Shown here: one piece after another, positions 17,012-25,371 of the stretch
Layout: each line of letters begins with the position of its first letter
How positions within the stretch are numbered: position 1 is the stretch's first letter
From: Bacteroidota bacterium
GTDB taxonomy: Bacteria; Bacteroidota; Bacteroidia; Cytophagales; Cytophagaceae
Direction of reading: 5' to 3'
Assembly: GCA_023458555.1 (NCBI GenBank)
Contig: JAEWYS010000014.1
Coordinates: 124,001 to 188,000, forward strand
DNA: 64,000 nucleotides
Notes under the pieces: model-generated
What the model was told of the DNA's origin: nothing
Database searches by the model: none
The model's input: the letters and a program-made list of their open reading frames with translations, nothing else
Program-made: the position numbers and the translations under genes

Positions 17012-18988
17012 TCAGATTAACCGCTGTATCCGTATAGCATTGAGTATCGCCAGCAAAGCAACTCCGACATCCGCAAACACTGCTTCCCACATAGTAGCAA
17101 GGCCACCCGCCCCCAAAACCAACACTATAATCTTGATTCCAAAAGCCAGCGCAATATTCTGCCATACTATTTTTTTTGTCAGACGACCGATATTTTTTGC
17201 CAATGCGATTCGGGATGGCTGATCATTCTGAATCACAACATCAGCTGTCTCAATAGCAACATCGCTGCCCAGGCCTCCCATGGCAATTCCGACATCCGCA
17301 AGTGCCAGCACCGGAGCATCATTAATACCGTCTCCGACAAAAGCAATTCGTCTGTTTGCCTGTTTTTTTAACTCTTCCAGCTTTTGCGCCTTCTGCTCGG
17401 GCATCAGATCTCCGTACGCCTTTTCAATTCCCAGTTGCCCGGCTACTTCTCTGGTAACAGAACTCTTATCACCGGATAGCATCACCAGTTCTTTTACACC
17501 GGTTTCCCACAATGCTCTTACGGCATCCTTCGCATCATCCTTCAACTCATCAGCTACAACCAGATACCCCGCATACAGACCGTCAACAGCGATATATACA
17601 ACAGCATTAACTTCCTGCTCTGCCTCCAGAACTGTTTCTATTCCGAATTTCCTCATCAGTCTGCCATTTCCCGCCAACACCTCATGTCCCTTAACAATTC
17701 CCTTCAGTCCCATACCGGAAAGCTCTTCCTGAGATTCCGGTTCAGGAAGGATCAGTCCTTTTTCGCGAACGAAGGTTACAACAGCCCGCGCTATAGGATG
17801 TGTGGATTTCTGCTCAATGGCAGCAGCAAATTCAAGCCATTCTGCGGGAGCATTCTCTGCGGCGCCGACTTTCTGTACGATAAATATTCCTTTGGTAAGT
17901 GTTCCGGTCTTATCCATAACCACTGTAGTGACGTCTGCCATCAGATCAAGAAAATTTGATCCTTTAAACAGAATACCCCGGGAAGATGCCGCCCCGATAC
18001 CTCCAAAGTAACCCAATGGTATGGAAATCACGAGCGCACACGGACAGGAAATAACCAGAAATACCAACGCTCTGTACAACCAGTCGCGGAATACATAATC
18101 ATCAACCAATAACCATGGAATCAGCACCAATGCCAGTGCAAGAAAAGTCACAACCGGTGTGTAAATACGCGCAAATTTTCGGATAAACTGCTCTGTCTTT
18201 GCTTTGCGGGAAGCAGCATTCTGAACAAGCTCAAGAATCCTGGAAATAGCGCTCTTGGTATACACACTGGTTACTTTCAATTCAATCAGCCGGTCCAGAT
18301 TGACCATTCCTGCCAGTATTTTTTTGCCTTTAGCATACTCGACAGGCATACTTTCTCCGGTTAGAGCGGCAGTATTAAAAAGGGCTTTCTCGGACATCAG
18401 GTCTCCGTCAAGAGGTACCTGCTCGCCGGGCTTTATCTGAATAGATTCTCCCACAGCAACTTCTCCAGGATGAACAATCACGGCTTTCCCATCTCTGACT
18501 ACGGCAGCCGACTGAGGTCTGATATCCAGCAGAGCCTTTATATTGCTTCTGGCTTTTTGAACTGCAGCGTGCTGAAACAGTTCTCCTACTGTATAAAAAA
18601 GCATTACGGCCACACCCTCCGGGTATTCTCCGATTGAGAATGCTCCCAGCGTAGCAATGCTCATAAGAAAAAACTCTGTAAAAATATCACCGCGTCCGAT
18701 CAGCTTAATTCCTTTAATCAACACAGGTAGCCCTACCGGAAGATAAGCCAGTATATACCAGCCCAGACGTATTATTCCGCTAAAAAAAGAAAGCCCGAAA
18801 TAATCAAACGCTATTCCGGCAAGCAGCATACCAAGGCTGAACAGGGCATTCCCCCACTCCTGCATAAAACCGGAAAAACCGGAGCTGCTTTCTACATGCG
18901 CTCCTTGCGTATCACCGGAGTGACCGCAACAGGAAGTCTCCGCATGATTATGACCGTGATTTTCGGATGTATTATGGGAATGATTCAT
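17012..18988 (-). CDS. Zn/Cd/Pb-exporting P1B-type ATPase with a His-rich N-terminus
   Basis: Inner-membrane pump of 658 residues that exports divalent soft metals using ATP. The N-terminal 40 residues carry many His residues and a Cys pair (SCCGHS) instead of a folded HMA domain. Pump motifs: TGESMPVEYA, the metal-site SCPCALVIS, the phosphorylation motif DKTGTLTKG, the HP dipeptide in QKSTHPIA, and GDGINDAP. The last helices contain Lys (FGIKIIVLV) and Asp (VFADVGVALL), the P1B-2 signature for Zn, Cd and Pb. A Fur/Zur-type regulator lies two genes upstream, consistent with zinc homeostasis. Confidence 0.92.
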   Translation of the reverse strand: MNHSHNTSENHGHNHAETSCCGHSGDTQGAHVESSSGFSGFMQEWGNALFSLGMLLAGIAFDYFGLSFFSGIIRLGWYILAYLPVGLPVLIKGIKLIGRGDIFTEFFLMSIATLGAFSIGEYPEGVAVMLFYTVGELFQHAAVQKARSNIKALLDIRPQSAAVVRDGKAVIVHPGEVAVGESIQIKPGEQVPLDGDLMSEKALFNTAALTGESMPVEYAKGKKILAGMVNLDRLIELKVTSVYTKSAISRILELVQNAASRKAKTEQFIRKFARIYTPVVTFLALALVLIPWLLVDDYVFRDWLYRALVFLVISCPCALVISIPLGYFGGIGAASSRGILFKGSNFLDLMADVTTVVMDKTGTLTKGIFIVQKVGAAENAPAEWLEFAAAIEQKSTHPIARAVVTFVREKGLILPEPESQEELSGMGLKGIVKGHEVLAGNGRLMRKFGIETVLEAEQEVNAVVYIAVDGLYAGYLVVADELKDDAKDAVRALWETGVKELVMLSGDKSSVTREVAGQLGIEKAYGDLMPEQKAQKLEELKKQANRRIAFVGDGINDAPVLALADVGIAMGGLGSDVAIETADVVIQNDQPSRIALAKNIGRLTKKIVWQNIALAFGIKIIVLVLGAGGLATMWEAVFADVGVALLAILNAIRIQRLI

Positions 18989-19008
18989 AGATCAGGTTCT
19001 TGTTTTTA

Positions 19009-19016
19009 CAAAGATA
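19009..19016 (-). promoter_or_regulatory. -7 promoter element of the Zn/Cd ATPase gene
   Basis: Minus-strand TATCTTTG, 20 bases before the ATPase ATG, matching TAnnTTTG. No good TTG lies at the -33 distance. It suggests the pump has its own promoter separate from the methyltransferase gene upstream. Confidence 0.5.
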
Positions 19017-19180
19017 CCTCTCTGACGCATGCACAGGAATTGCATTGTTATATCATTCAAGATGTCTGTGTATACTTGAGAACCGGAAAAATGGTACTTA
19101 AGTTGTTACAGGTTCATAACCGGCAGATAGTGGACAGCGCAATGAGCAAAAAAATACGCAATCCGGACTACTCCTCCGAT

Positions 19181-19840
19181 TTATTCACCAAAAGCTTTCT
19201 GCGCCTCCAGAACCCAGAATGAACGTTTTACCCGCTCTCCCGTTTTGGTCAGAGGTTCATCTACAAATGCGTGGCATTGTAAAATACCAAGTCCCGCATT
19301 TTTCAGCAAAAGCCCTGCCTCTTCGCGATCATAAAGTCTGAACCCGTAGCTCACGAAAGGAAGCTGCTGCATAAACTGCTTATCAGCAAAAGTAAGTAGC
19401 AATATGCCTCCCGGCCGTAATACCCTTGCAATCTCTCCGGCCAGTTTTCCGGGTTCATCCCAGAAATACACTGTATTTACAGTAAAGACCTTATCAAAAC
19501 TTTCGTCTTCAAACGGAACAGACTTTCCATCATACAACTGAAAATGCACAGAGTCTGGCCCGGCAATATTCCGGCATTCAGCCACCATATCCTCTGATAT
19601 ATCAAGACCTTCATAAGATATTTTATCAGCAAGCCGCATAAGATCCGCCACATGTCTACCGCTGCCGGGGCCCAGCTCAAGAATCCGGTCATGATCAACA
19701 GGCTGCAGCTTGTTGATAGTTCGCTGTATCATTTCCCTGTTGGAGACATTCATATAATCGGCAACCTGCCGGCCTGCTTCTCCCTGCGGGCAACGCAGGT
19801 TCTGCGCAAGCAATTCCAGGCTTATCGGGTTATTTTCCAT
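19181..19840 (-). CDS. SAM-dependent methyltransferase, class I
   Basis: A 219-residue cytoplasmic protein with a Rossmann-like methyltransferase fold. Motif I is ILELGPGSGRHVADL near residue 53, the acidic end of strand 2 is YEGLDISEDMV, and motif IV region is FDKVFTVNTVYFW; RVLRPGGILLLTF is the post-motif III segment. The substrate is unknown. It lies 55 bases downstream of the Fur-type regulator on the same strand and 192 bases upstream of the Zn/Cd pump, so it may be coexpressed with metal-response genes. The resemblance is to the UbiE/Methyltransf_11 group, but no specific function is supported. Confidence 0.85.
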   Translation of the reverse strand: MENNPISLELLAQNLRCPQGEAGRQVADYMNVSNREMIQRTINKLQPVDHDRILELGPGSGRHVADLMRLADKISYEGLDISEDMVAECRNIAGPDSVHFQLYDGKSVPFEDESFDKVFTVNTVYFWDEPGKLAGEIARVLRPGGILLLTFADKQFMQQLPFVSYGFRLYDREEAGLLLKNAGLGILQCHAFVDEPLTKTGERVKRSFWVLEAQKAFGE

Positions 19841-19895
19841 CTTTCAATTAAAGTTTTATTCAACCGGACTGAGATTACTACTTATCCATTTATTG

Positions 19896-20306
19896 TCAGG
19901 CACATTTTCCACAGATACCTTTTACAACCAGGTTTGCTTCCTCTCCGACAAAAGCGTGGGGCAGCTGGATTTCAGGAATCTTGTATTTGGGAAGGCAGAA
20001 TGTCTCACTGCATATTCTGCAGTGAAAATGTACATGCATATCCCTGTCAATATTACATTCACAGCCTTCTTCGCAAAGCGCATATTTGGGTGCTCCCGTA
20101 CCGTCATCGATACTATGGACCAGACCATTTTCCTGAAAAGTCTTTAAGGTCCGGTAAAGAGTAATACGATCCGATTTTTCGAACTGCTTTTCCAGCTCTG
20201 AAAGACTGATTGCCGCATATTGAGCAGAAAGCGCTTTCAGAACCAGCAGCCGCACTGCGGTTGGTTTTATATTTCTGTTCTCAAGTATGGTTTCCAATAT
20301 ATTCAT
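19896..20306 (-). CDS. Fur-family metalloregulator, probably Zur-like
   Basis: A 136-residue DNA-binding repressor. The winged helix occupies about residues 10-80 (ISLSELEKQFEKSDRITLYRTLKTF is the recognition region). The C-terminal domain has a His-rich metal site (DMHVHFHC) and two CxxC pairs, CRIC and CGKC, which form the structural zinc site of the family. Its position among a Zn/Cd pump, a Cu pump and a CxxC chaperone favours zinc or another metal over iron or peroxide sensing, but Fur, Zur and PerR cannot be told apart by these residues alone. The gaps are 90 bases to the chaperone gene and 55 to the methyltransferase. Confidence 0.88.
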   Translation of the reverse strand: MNILETILENRNIKPTAVRLLVLKALSAQYAAISLSELEKQFEKSDRITLYRTLKTFQENGLVHSIDDGTGAPKYALCEEGCECNIDRDMHVHFHCRICSETFCLPKYKIPEIQLPHAFVGEEANLVVKGICGKCA

Positions 20307-20396
20307 ATGCCCGGAATAATTCTGAAAAAGACCAACAGGCAGTCCGTGGCCTGTATGGTCTCTAAATCTATAAAATCAGATCGGCTACTGCAAGGA

Positions 20397-20609
20397 TTAT
20401 GCAATCAGATCGGCTTTAAAACCAGCTTTTTTCACAGTATCCGCCACTTCTTCCACACTGATATTGTCACCTTCTACCGTAAGCACTCTGGCAGGATCGG
20501 TCAGATCTACTTCCCAATGATTTATTTCTTCTTTTTCATTCAGATGCGGACGCACTTTGTCAAGGCATCCGCCACATTTAATATCCGTTTTAAATTTGTA
20601 TGTTGTCAT
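20397..20609 (-). CDS. Heavy-metal-associated domain protein (copper chaperone-like)
   Basis: A 70-residue single HMA-domain protein with metal-binding Cys12 and Cys15 in KCGGC. The ferredoxin-like beta-alpha-beta-beta-alpha-beta order fits the family throughout (VEEVADTVKKAGF is the last helix and turn). The CGGC form differs from the usual MxCxxC of CopZ. It lies 82 bases downstream of copA on the same strand, so a role in delivering Cu(I) to the pump is likely but inferred from context. Confidence 0.88.
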   Translation of the reverse strand: MTTYKFKTDIKCGGCLDKVRPHLNEKEEINHWEVDLTDPARVLTVEGDNISVEEVADTVKKAGFKADLIA

Positions 20610-20691
20610 AATCAGCCAGATTAATTGGTTTTACTTTATTTTTTATTTTTATTCAGTACCGTACTATTTCAGACTTTCTTATTAAAAGCCC

Positions 20692-22938
20692 CTAGCCGAT
20701 TTTAGTAAATCTGAGCCGGAGGCTATTTGCAACAACCGATACGGAACTCAAAGCCATTGCGGCTCCCGCAATCATAGGATTGAGCAAAAATCCGTTGAGC
20801 GGATAAAGTATGCCGGCCGCCAGAGGAATCCCGATAAGATTGTAAATAAAGGCCCAGAACAGATTCTGTCGTATGCCCTGCACCGTTTTACGAGACAGTC
20901 TGAGGGCTTTTGGAATGGACATAAGATCCGATGTAATCAGCGTGATCTTGGCTACGTCCATGGCAATGTCAGAACCTTTCCCCATGGCAATACTTACATC
21001 TGCCTGAGCCAGTGCCTGAGAATCGTTGATACCATCGCCCACCATAGCGACTATCTCTCCTTTTGCCTGCAAAGCTTTTACAAAATCCGCCTTATCCGAA
21101 GGCAGCACTTCTGCCTTATAATGTTTTATTCCTGTCTGTTCAGAAACAGCAGCAGCTGTCTGTTCATTATCTCCGGTCAGCATATACACGTTGATCCCCA
21201 GCTTATGCATAACATCAATAGCCCGGGCAGAAGTTTTCTTTATTTTGTCTGCAATCGCCAGAACTGCCAAAACATGCTTGTTATCAGAAAAATAAATAAC
21301 CGTCTTGGCTTCTGCCTGCAAACGGGCTGCCGCAGTCTGCAATTTTTCATCAAGGCTTATTCCGATTTCCTGAATAAGCTTTTTATTGCCCACAAAATAA
21401 AATACTCCATCTTCCATTACTGCCCGTACACCTCTTCCCGTGATGCTCTGAAAATCCCGGACCGGTACTGAACGCAGACCTTCTTCCCTGAATTTTACCG
21501 CGACTGCTTCGGCCAGCGGATGTTCCGACAGGGATTCGATACTCATCAATATCCTTTTATAATGGGCAACATCATCTATACCGGTGTACCACTGAAAATC
21601 CGTGACTTCGGGCTTCCCTTCAGTAATCGTACCTGTCTTATCCAGAATAACGGCAGACACACGGTGCGCCAGTTCAAGACTTTCTGCGTCTTTAATCAGA
21701 ATATTGTTTTCCGCGCCTTTGCCTACTCCTACCATAATAGCCGTTGGGGTTGCCAGGCCAAGCGCACAGGGGCAGGCGATAACCAGTACAGTTACAGAAG
21801 TCAGCAGCGCATGAGTAAATGCATTTTCCCCGCCCAGCACCATCCACACACCGAAAGTCAGCAAAGCGATGACAATTACAGCCGGAACAAATATACTGGC
21901 AATCCGGTCAACCAGCTTCTGTACCGGAGCTTTGCTTGACTGCGCCTCCTGAACCATCTTTATAATGTGAGACAGCAGGGTTTCGCCTCCTACTTTCTGC
22001 GCTTCAAACCGGAAGCTGCCCTTTTGATTTACTGTACCTGCAAATACACTGTCCCCCTGCTGCTTCGCTACCGGAACCGGTTCCCCTGTTATCATGCTTT
22101 CATCCACAAAAGAACTACCCTCTGTCACCATTCCATCAACCGCAATTCTTTCTCCGGGGCGCACCACCACAATAGTGCCGCGTTGTATGGCGCCCACTGC
22201 CATTTCAACTTCTTCACCATCAATCAGAGCTTTAACAGTTTTGGGCTGTAAGCCCATAAGTTTCCTGATAGCAGATGAAGTATTGGATTTTGCCCTTTCT
22301 TCGAGCAGTTTTCCAAGAAGAATAAAGGTAATAATAACCACTACCGCTTCATAATATACATGAGGATGTATACCTTTCTGATGCCAGAACTCCGGATATA
22401 CTGTATTGAATACACTAAACAGAAAGGCTACTCCGGTACTAAGCGCAACCAGCGTGTCCATATTGGCAGAACTGTGCAGGGCCTGCTTCCATGCATTAAT
22501 AAAAAAACGTTGTCCGAACCATACCAGCACCGGTAAGGTCAGGATAAGAGATATCCACTGCCCTGCACGCCATTCCATAAAAAACATTCCGATCACAAAA
22601 ACCGGTATCGTAAACAGCGCTGCCCCCCACGTGCGTTTTTTTATTTCTTCATAATACTGTTGTTGCATTTCTTCCTGCTTGCCGGCAGGATCTTCCTCAT
22701 CGATAATCAGGTCGTACCCGATAGACTGAACAAGAGTCCGCAACTGAGCAGGCTGTATCTGCTCCGGATCATATTCCGCCAGCGCGCTCTGTGTGGCAAA
22801 ATTTACTTCTGCCCGGATCACACCACTGGCCGTATTCAGCATGGATTCCACACTCCCCGCACAGGACGCGCAGGAAAGCCCCACCACCGGAAAAGTCTGA
22901 CGGACCAGTTTATCTGTGAAAAGCTTATTTTCGGTCAT
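20692..22938 (-). CDS. copA: Copper-exporting P1B-type ATPase
   Basis: Inner-membrane Cu(I) exporter of about 748 residues. The start was placed at the ATG at 22938 (MTENKLF); an upstream in-frame ATG at 22992 would add 18 hydrophobic residues not typical of the family. One N-terminal HMA domain carries CASC in GLSCASCAGSVE. Pump motifs: TGEPVPVAKQ, the transport site ACPCALGLATPTAI, DKTGTITEG, SEHPLAEA and GDGINDSQALAQADV. The last helix has MALSSVSVVANSLRL, the MxxSS signature of Cu(I) pumps (P1B-1). It leads a run with the CxxC chaperone and the Fur-type regulator. Confidence 0.95.
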   Translation of the reverse strand: MTENKLFTDKLVRQTFPVVGLSCASCAGSVESMLNTASGVIRAEVNFATQSALAEYDPEQIQPAQLRTLVQSIGYDLIIDEEDPAGKQEEMQQQYYEEIKKRTWGAALFTIPVFVIGMFFMEWRAGQWISLILTLPVLVWFGQRFFINAWKQALHSSANMDTLVALSTGVAFLFSVFNTVYPEFWHQKGIHPHVYYEAVVVIITFILLGKLLEERAKSNTSSAIRKLMGLQPKTVKALIDGEEVEMAVGAIQRGTIVVVRPGERIAVDGMVTEGSSFVDESMITGEPVPVAKQQGDSVFAGTVNQKGSFRFEAQKVGGETLLSHIIKMVQEAQSSKAPVQKLVDRIASIFVPAVIVIALLTFGVWMVLGGENAFTHALLTSVTVLVIACPCALGLATPTAIMVGVGKGAENNILIKDAESLELAHRVSAVILDKTGTITEGKPEVTDFQWYTGIDDVAHYKRILMSIESLSEHPLAEAVAVKFREEGLRSVPVRDFQSITGRGVRAVMEDGVFYFVGNKKLIQEIGISLDEKLQTAAARLQAEAKTVIYFSDNKHVLAVLAIADKIKKTSARAIDVMHKLGINVYMLTGDNEQTAAAVSEQTGIKHYKAEVLPSDKADFVKALQAKGEIVAMVGDGINDSQALAQADVSIAMGKGSDIAMDVAKITLITSDLMSIPKALRLSRKTVQGIRQNLFWAFIYNLIGIPLAAGILYPLNGFLLNPMIAGAAMALSSVSVVANSLRLRFTKIG

Positions 22939-23246
22939 AATAACAGGATTTATTAGTAGTACAATAATACTCGTACCGGAGTTTTTATGCATTACAGAAT
23001 TAAGTAAATAGCTTACAGAATTTGAATCGCTGAATACAGCCCGGATCTTTGTTTTAAAATCATTTCAGCCCCCCGGACCTGAAAAATCCTGTTCGTCATA
23101 CAGGTGTTTGACAACAGGATAAATTAAGCTGAATATAAAAGTATATGTAAAGACTTCGCCAAGATATATCAGGGCTGCATGCAATTTATTCTCTCTGAAA
23201 GAAAGCTTGGTTGCCTTACAAAAAATTAAATAAGATTTTACAAGCG

Positions 23247-23278
23247 TTTTATTATAATCAAAAAATCTTTTATACTTG
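23247..23278 (+). promoter_or_regulatory. Likely promoter of tRNA-Pro
   Basis: TATACTTG at 23271-23278 is one base from the TAnnTTTG consensus, with TTTT at 23247-23250 at the -33 distance. It lies about 56 bases before the tRNA. The rest of the roughly 340-base spacer upstream to copA shows no recognised feature. Confidence 0.45.
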
Positions 23279-23333
23279 CAGTCCGATTGGGAAAAGTAGT
23301 ATAAAAGCTTCCCTTTCCCGGTCAGAATAAGTT

Positions 23334-23407
23334 CGGGGTGTAGCGCAGCCTGGTAGCGTACTTGCATGGGGTGCAAGGGGTCGTGGGTTCAAATCCCGCC
23401 ACCCCGA
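23334..23407 (+). tRNA. tRNA-Pro (anticodon GGG)
   Basis: A complete cloverleaf of 74 bases: acceptor CGGGGTG (23334-23340) pairs with 23400-23406, discriminator A at 23407. The anticodon stem CTTGC/GCAAG encloses ATGGGGT with GGG at 23368-23370. The T-arm GTGGG/CCCGC has the TTCAAAT loop. CCA is not encoded. Confidence 0.95.
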
Positions 23408-23414
23408 CAGTAGG

Positions 23415-23442
23415 AAAGCCTTGTATATCAAGGCTTTTTTTT
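23415..23442 (+). terminator. Terminator of tRNA-Pro
   Basis: Nine-base perfect stem AAAGCCTTG (23415-23423 with 23429-23437) followed by a T-run. Confidence 0.9.
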
Positions 23443-23659
23443 AATTTATAGCTTGCTTACTTCTCATTACTGCACGAAAGAGATATTACATATTCTTCAC
23501 CTTCCTCTTATTATCCGGCATCATCTTATTTATTTCTAAAGATTTAGTCTGCCGGACAGAAACCTCTTTGACCTGTTGCGGGTTAACCAGAAACTTTTCT
23601 CTATTCTGCATTGTATTGAAAAAAGTTATCTTTTTTAGTTTCATTTTATGAGATGTTTG

Positions 23660-23667
23660 TATTTTTG
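23660..23667 (+). promoter_or_regulatory. -7 promoter element before the RND operon leader ORF
   Basis: TATTTTTG, an exact TAnnTTTG match, with a TTT at 23639-23641 near the -33 distance. It ends only 9 bases before the ATG at 23677, implying a very short leader. Confidence 0.5.
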
Positions 23668-23676
23668 TGCTGAATC

Positions 23677-24135
23677 ATGCTGACAAAGCGCTGGTACATA
23701 AAGAGCAAAGTAATAACGGATAGCCTGTATAAAGCTACCCCGGGCGGTTACGTGCTTATTGTCTGGGCTTTATTCTTTCTCAGCAGTTTGTTTCCCGTTG
23801 AGGCCAGAGCCAAAAATCTGACCAGAGAATCTCAGCACGCAAGTTTAAATACTTGCTTTCCGGAAGATACAGATAATGTCTTTCATCCTCTGTACAGTCC
23901 CAAAGAGCCAAACCCTGTTCCGGAAAACTCGGACAAATCCGGTAACAATGAAAAAGCAAATGGTTTTGACGACAATGGAAGCAAGGCTTTCTGTTTTATT
24001 TCTGCATCCTGTTACTTCCTTTTAGATCAGATTTTATCTGCCCTCCCCGGGCAGGACTCTCTTCGGAACCGGGCCACGGTTTCGCTCGTCATCCTCTACC
24101 AGTCCTGGAAAATCTGTTTTGATTTTATTAGCTGA
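23677..24135 (+). CDS. Unknown exported or membrane protein upstream of the RND pump
   Basis: A 152-residue protein of no recognised family. Residues about 24-44 are a hydrophobic segment ending in EARA, compatible with a signal peptide or anchor. The middle (about 60-105) is polar and rich in Pro, Asn and Asp. The end has a second hydrophobic stretch (FCFISASCYFLLDQIL) and closes with an aromatic VILYQSWKICFDF. A promoter element lies just before it, and the RND operon follows after 120 bases holding two palindromes. It could be a sensor or leader protein of the operon, but this is context only; it might also be non-coding. Confidence 0.45.
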   Translation: MLTKRWYIKSKVITDSLYKATPGGYVLIVWALFFLSSLFPVEARAKNLTRESQHASLNTCFPEDTDNVFHPLYSPKEPNPVPENSDKSGNNEKANGFDDNGSKAFCFISASCYFLLDQILSALPGQDSLRNRATVSLVILYQSWKICFDFIS

Positions 24136-24148
24136 TACTATACGGATC

Positions 24149-24170
24149 TTTTAAGATAATTATCTTAAAA
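24149..24170. promoter_or_regulatory. 22-base perfect palindrome, possible operator of the RND operon
   Basis: TTTTAAGATAA followed exactly by its reverse complement, centred between 24159 and 24160, about 85 bases before the adaptor gene. Its length and perfection fit a dimeric repressor site. No regulator gene is adjacent. An AT-rich stem is a poor terminator and has no T-run. Confidence 0.5.
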
Positions 24171-24187
24171 AGAATCACATCCGCATG

Positions 24188-24210
24188 CCCTTAATCTATC
24201 AGATCAAGGG
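24188..24210. other. 23-base imperfect hairpin upstream of the RND operon
   Basis: CCCTT (24188-24192) pairs with AAGGG (24206-24210); one mismatch, then three further pairs around ATC. No T-run follows. It could be part of the same regulatory region as the palindrome 18 bases upstream, or attenuate read-through from the unknown ORF. Confidence 0.4.
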
Positions 24211-24255
24211 CCGGGAATCCTATTATCATTATTAAAAAATCAAAATCTATACACA

Positions 24256-25341
24256 ATGAGGAATCCTATTCTCATTTGTCTGGCATACCTGTTGATTTAT
24301 ACAGGCTGTCACCAGGCACACCATACCCAAAGTGAAGAAGCCACATTTTCAGTTACCAGACCGATACAAAAAGACACACTGGTTTACCGGGATTATGTAT
24401 GTCAGGTTCGTTCTTCCCAGCATATTGAGCTTCGTGCCCTGGAAAAGGGGTATCTCCAGAATATATACGTGGATGAAGGACAACATGTAAAAAAAGGACA
24501 GCTTATGTTCCGGATCCTGCCTCTGATATATCAGGCAGAGATGCAAAAAGCCAAAGCCGAAGTAAGCTTTACGGAAATTGAATACCAGAACACAAAAAAC
24601 CTGGCAGACAGTAATATCGTCTCGTCCAAAGAACTTGCTCTGGCTAAAGCGAAGCTTGACAAGGCAGAAGCGGAACTTGCTCTGGCCCAGGCTCACCTCG
24701 GTTTTACGGAGATCAGAGCACCATTTGACGGTATAATGAACCGTTTTCATGTCCGGCTCGGCAGCCTTATCGATGAAGGCGAGCTATTGACAACCCTGTC
24801 TGACAATAACAGGATGTGGGTATATTTCAATGTGCCGGAGGCCGAATACCTGGACTATGTACTTTCCAAAGCCGATGGAATAAGTCTTCCGGCAGTAAAA
24901 CTTCAAATGGCAAATAACCAGCTGTTTGATCAGGAAGGAATAATCGAGACAATTGAAGCTGATTTTAACAATGAGACTGGAAATATTGCTTTCAGAGCGA
25001 CATTTTCCAACCCCAGGGGTATACTAAGACATGGTGAAACCGGCAATATCCTGATGCCTGTAGCTCTTAAAAACGCGGTCATAATACCTCAGAAAGCAAC
25101 ATTCGAAATTCTTGACAGAAAGTATGTATTCGTAATAGATGAAAGTAATACAGTCCAGTCAAGACAGATTACCGTTGATACCGAGCTCCCTCATCTGTAT
25201 ATAGTATCAGAAGGTCTGACAACGGATGACAAAATTCTTGTTGAAGGCTTGCGTAAAGTTAAAAACAACCAGAAGATCAGCTATGACTTGCTGAGCTTCG
25301 GAGAAATACTGTCCGGTTTAAACGGCATGCACGCAGAATAA
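24256..25341 (+). CDS. RND efflux periplasmic adaptor (membrane fusion protein)
   Basis: The periplasmic adaptor that links the inner-membrane pump to the outer-membrane channel. The 361-residue protein has a lipoprotein signal (IYTGC, Cys18), then half a lipoyl domain (ALEKGYLQNIYVDEGQHVKKGQ), an alpha-helical hairpin rich in Ala, Lys and Glu (about residues 95-150), the second lipoyl half (FTEIRAPFDGIMN), and beta-barrel and membrane-proximal domains to the end. It is the first gene of an adaptor-pump-channel operon; gaps are 30 bases to the pump, and the pump stop directly abuts the channel ORF. Confidence 0.95.
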   Translation: MRNPILICLAYLLIYTGCHQAHHTQSEEATFSVTRPIQKDTLVYRDYVCQVRSSQHIELRALEKGYLQNIYVDEGQHVKKGQLMFRILPLIYQAEMQKAKAEVSFTEIEYQNTKNLADSNIVSSKELALAKAKLDKAEAELALAQAHLGFTEIRAPFDGIMNRFHVRLGSLIDEGELLTTLSDNNRMWVYFNVPEAEYLDYVLSKADGISLPAVKLQMANNQLFDQEGIIETIEADFNNETGNIAFRATFSNPRGILRHGETGNILMPVALKNAVIIPQKATFEILDRKYVFVIDESNTVQSRQITVDTELPHLYIVSEGLTTDDKILVEGLRKVKNNQKISYDLLSFGEILSGLNGMHAE

Positions 25342-25371
25342 CAAAGCACGAACCTTAAAAAATCAGTTAAC

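Noticed and set aside
21520..21939. Plus-strand open frame of 139 codons
   Set aside because: Antisense shadow within copA.
23065..23376. Minus-strand open frame of 103 codons
   Set aside because: It overlaps the tRNA-Pro gene and its promoter and has no recognisable family features.
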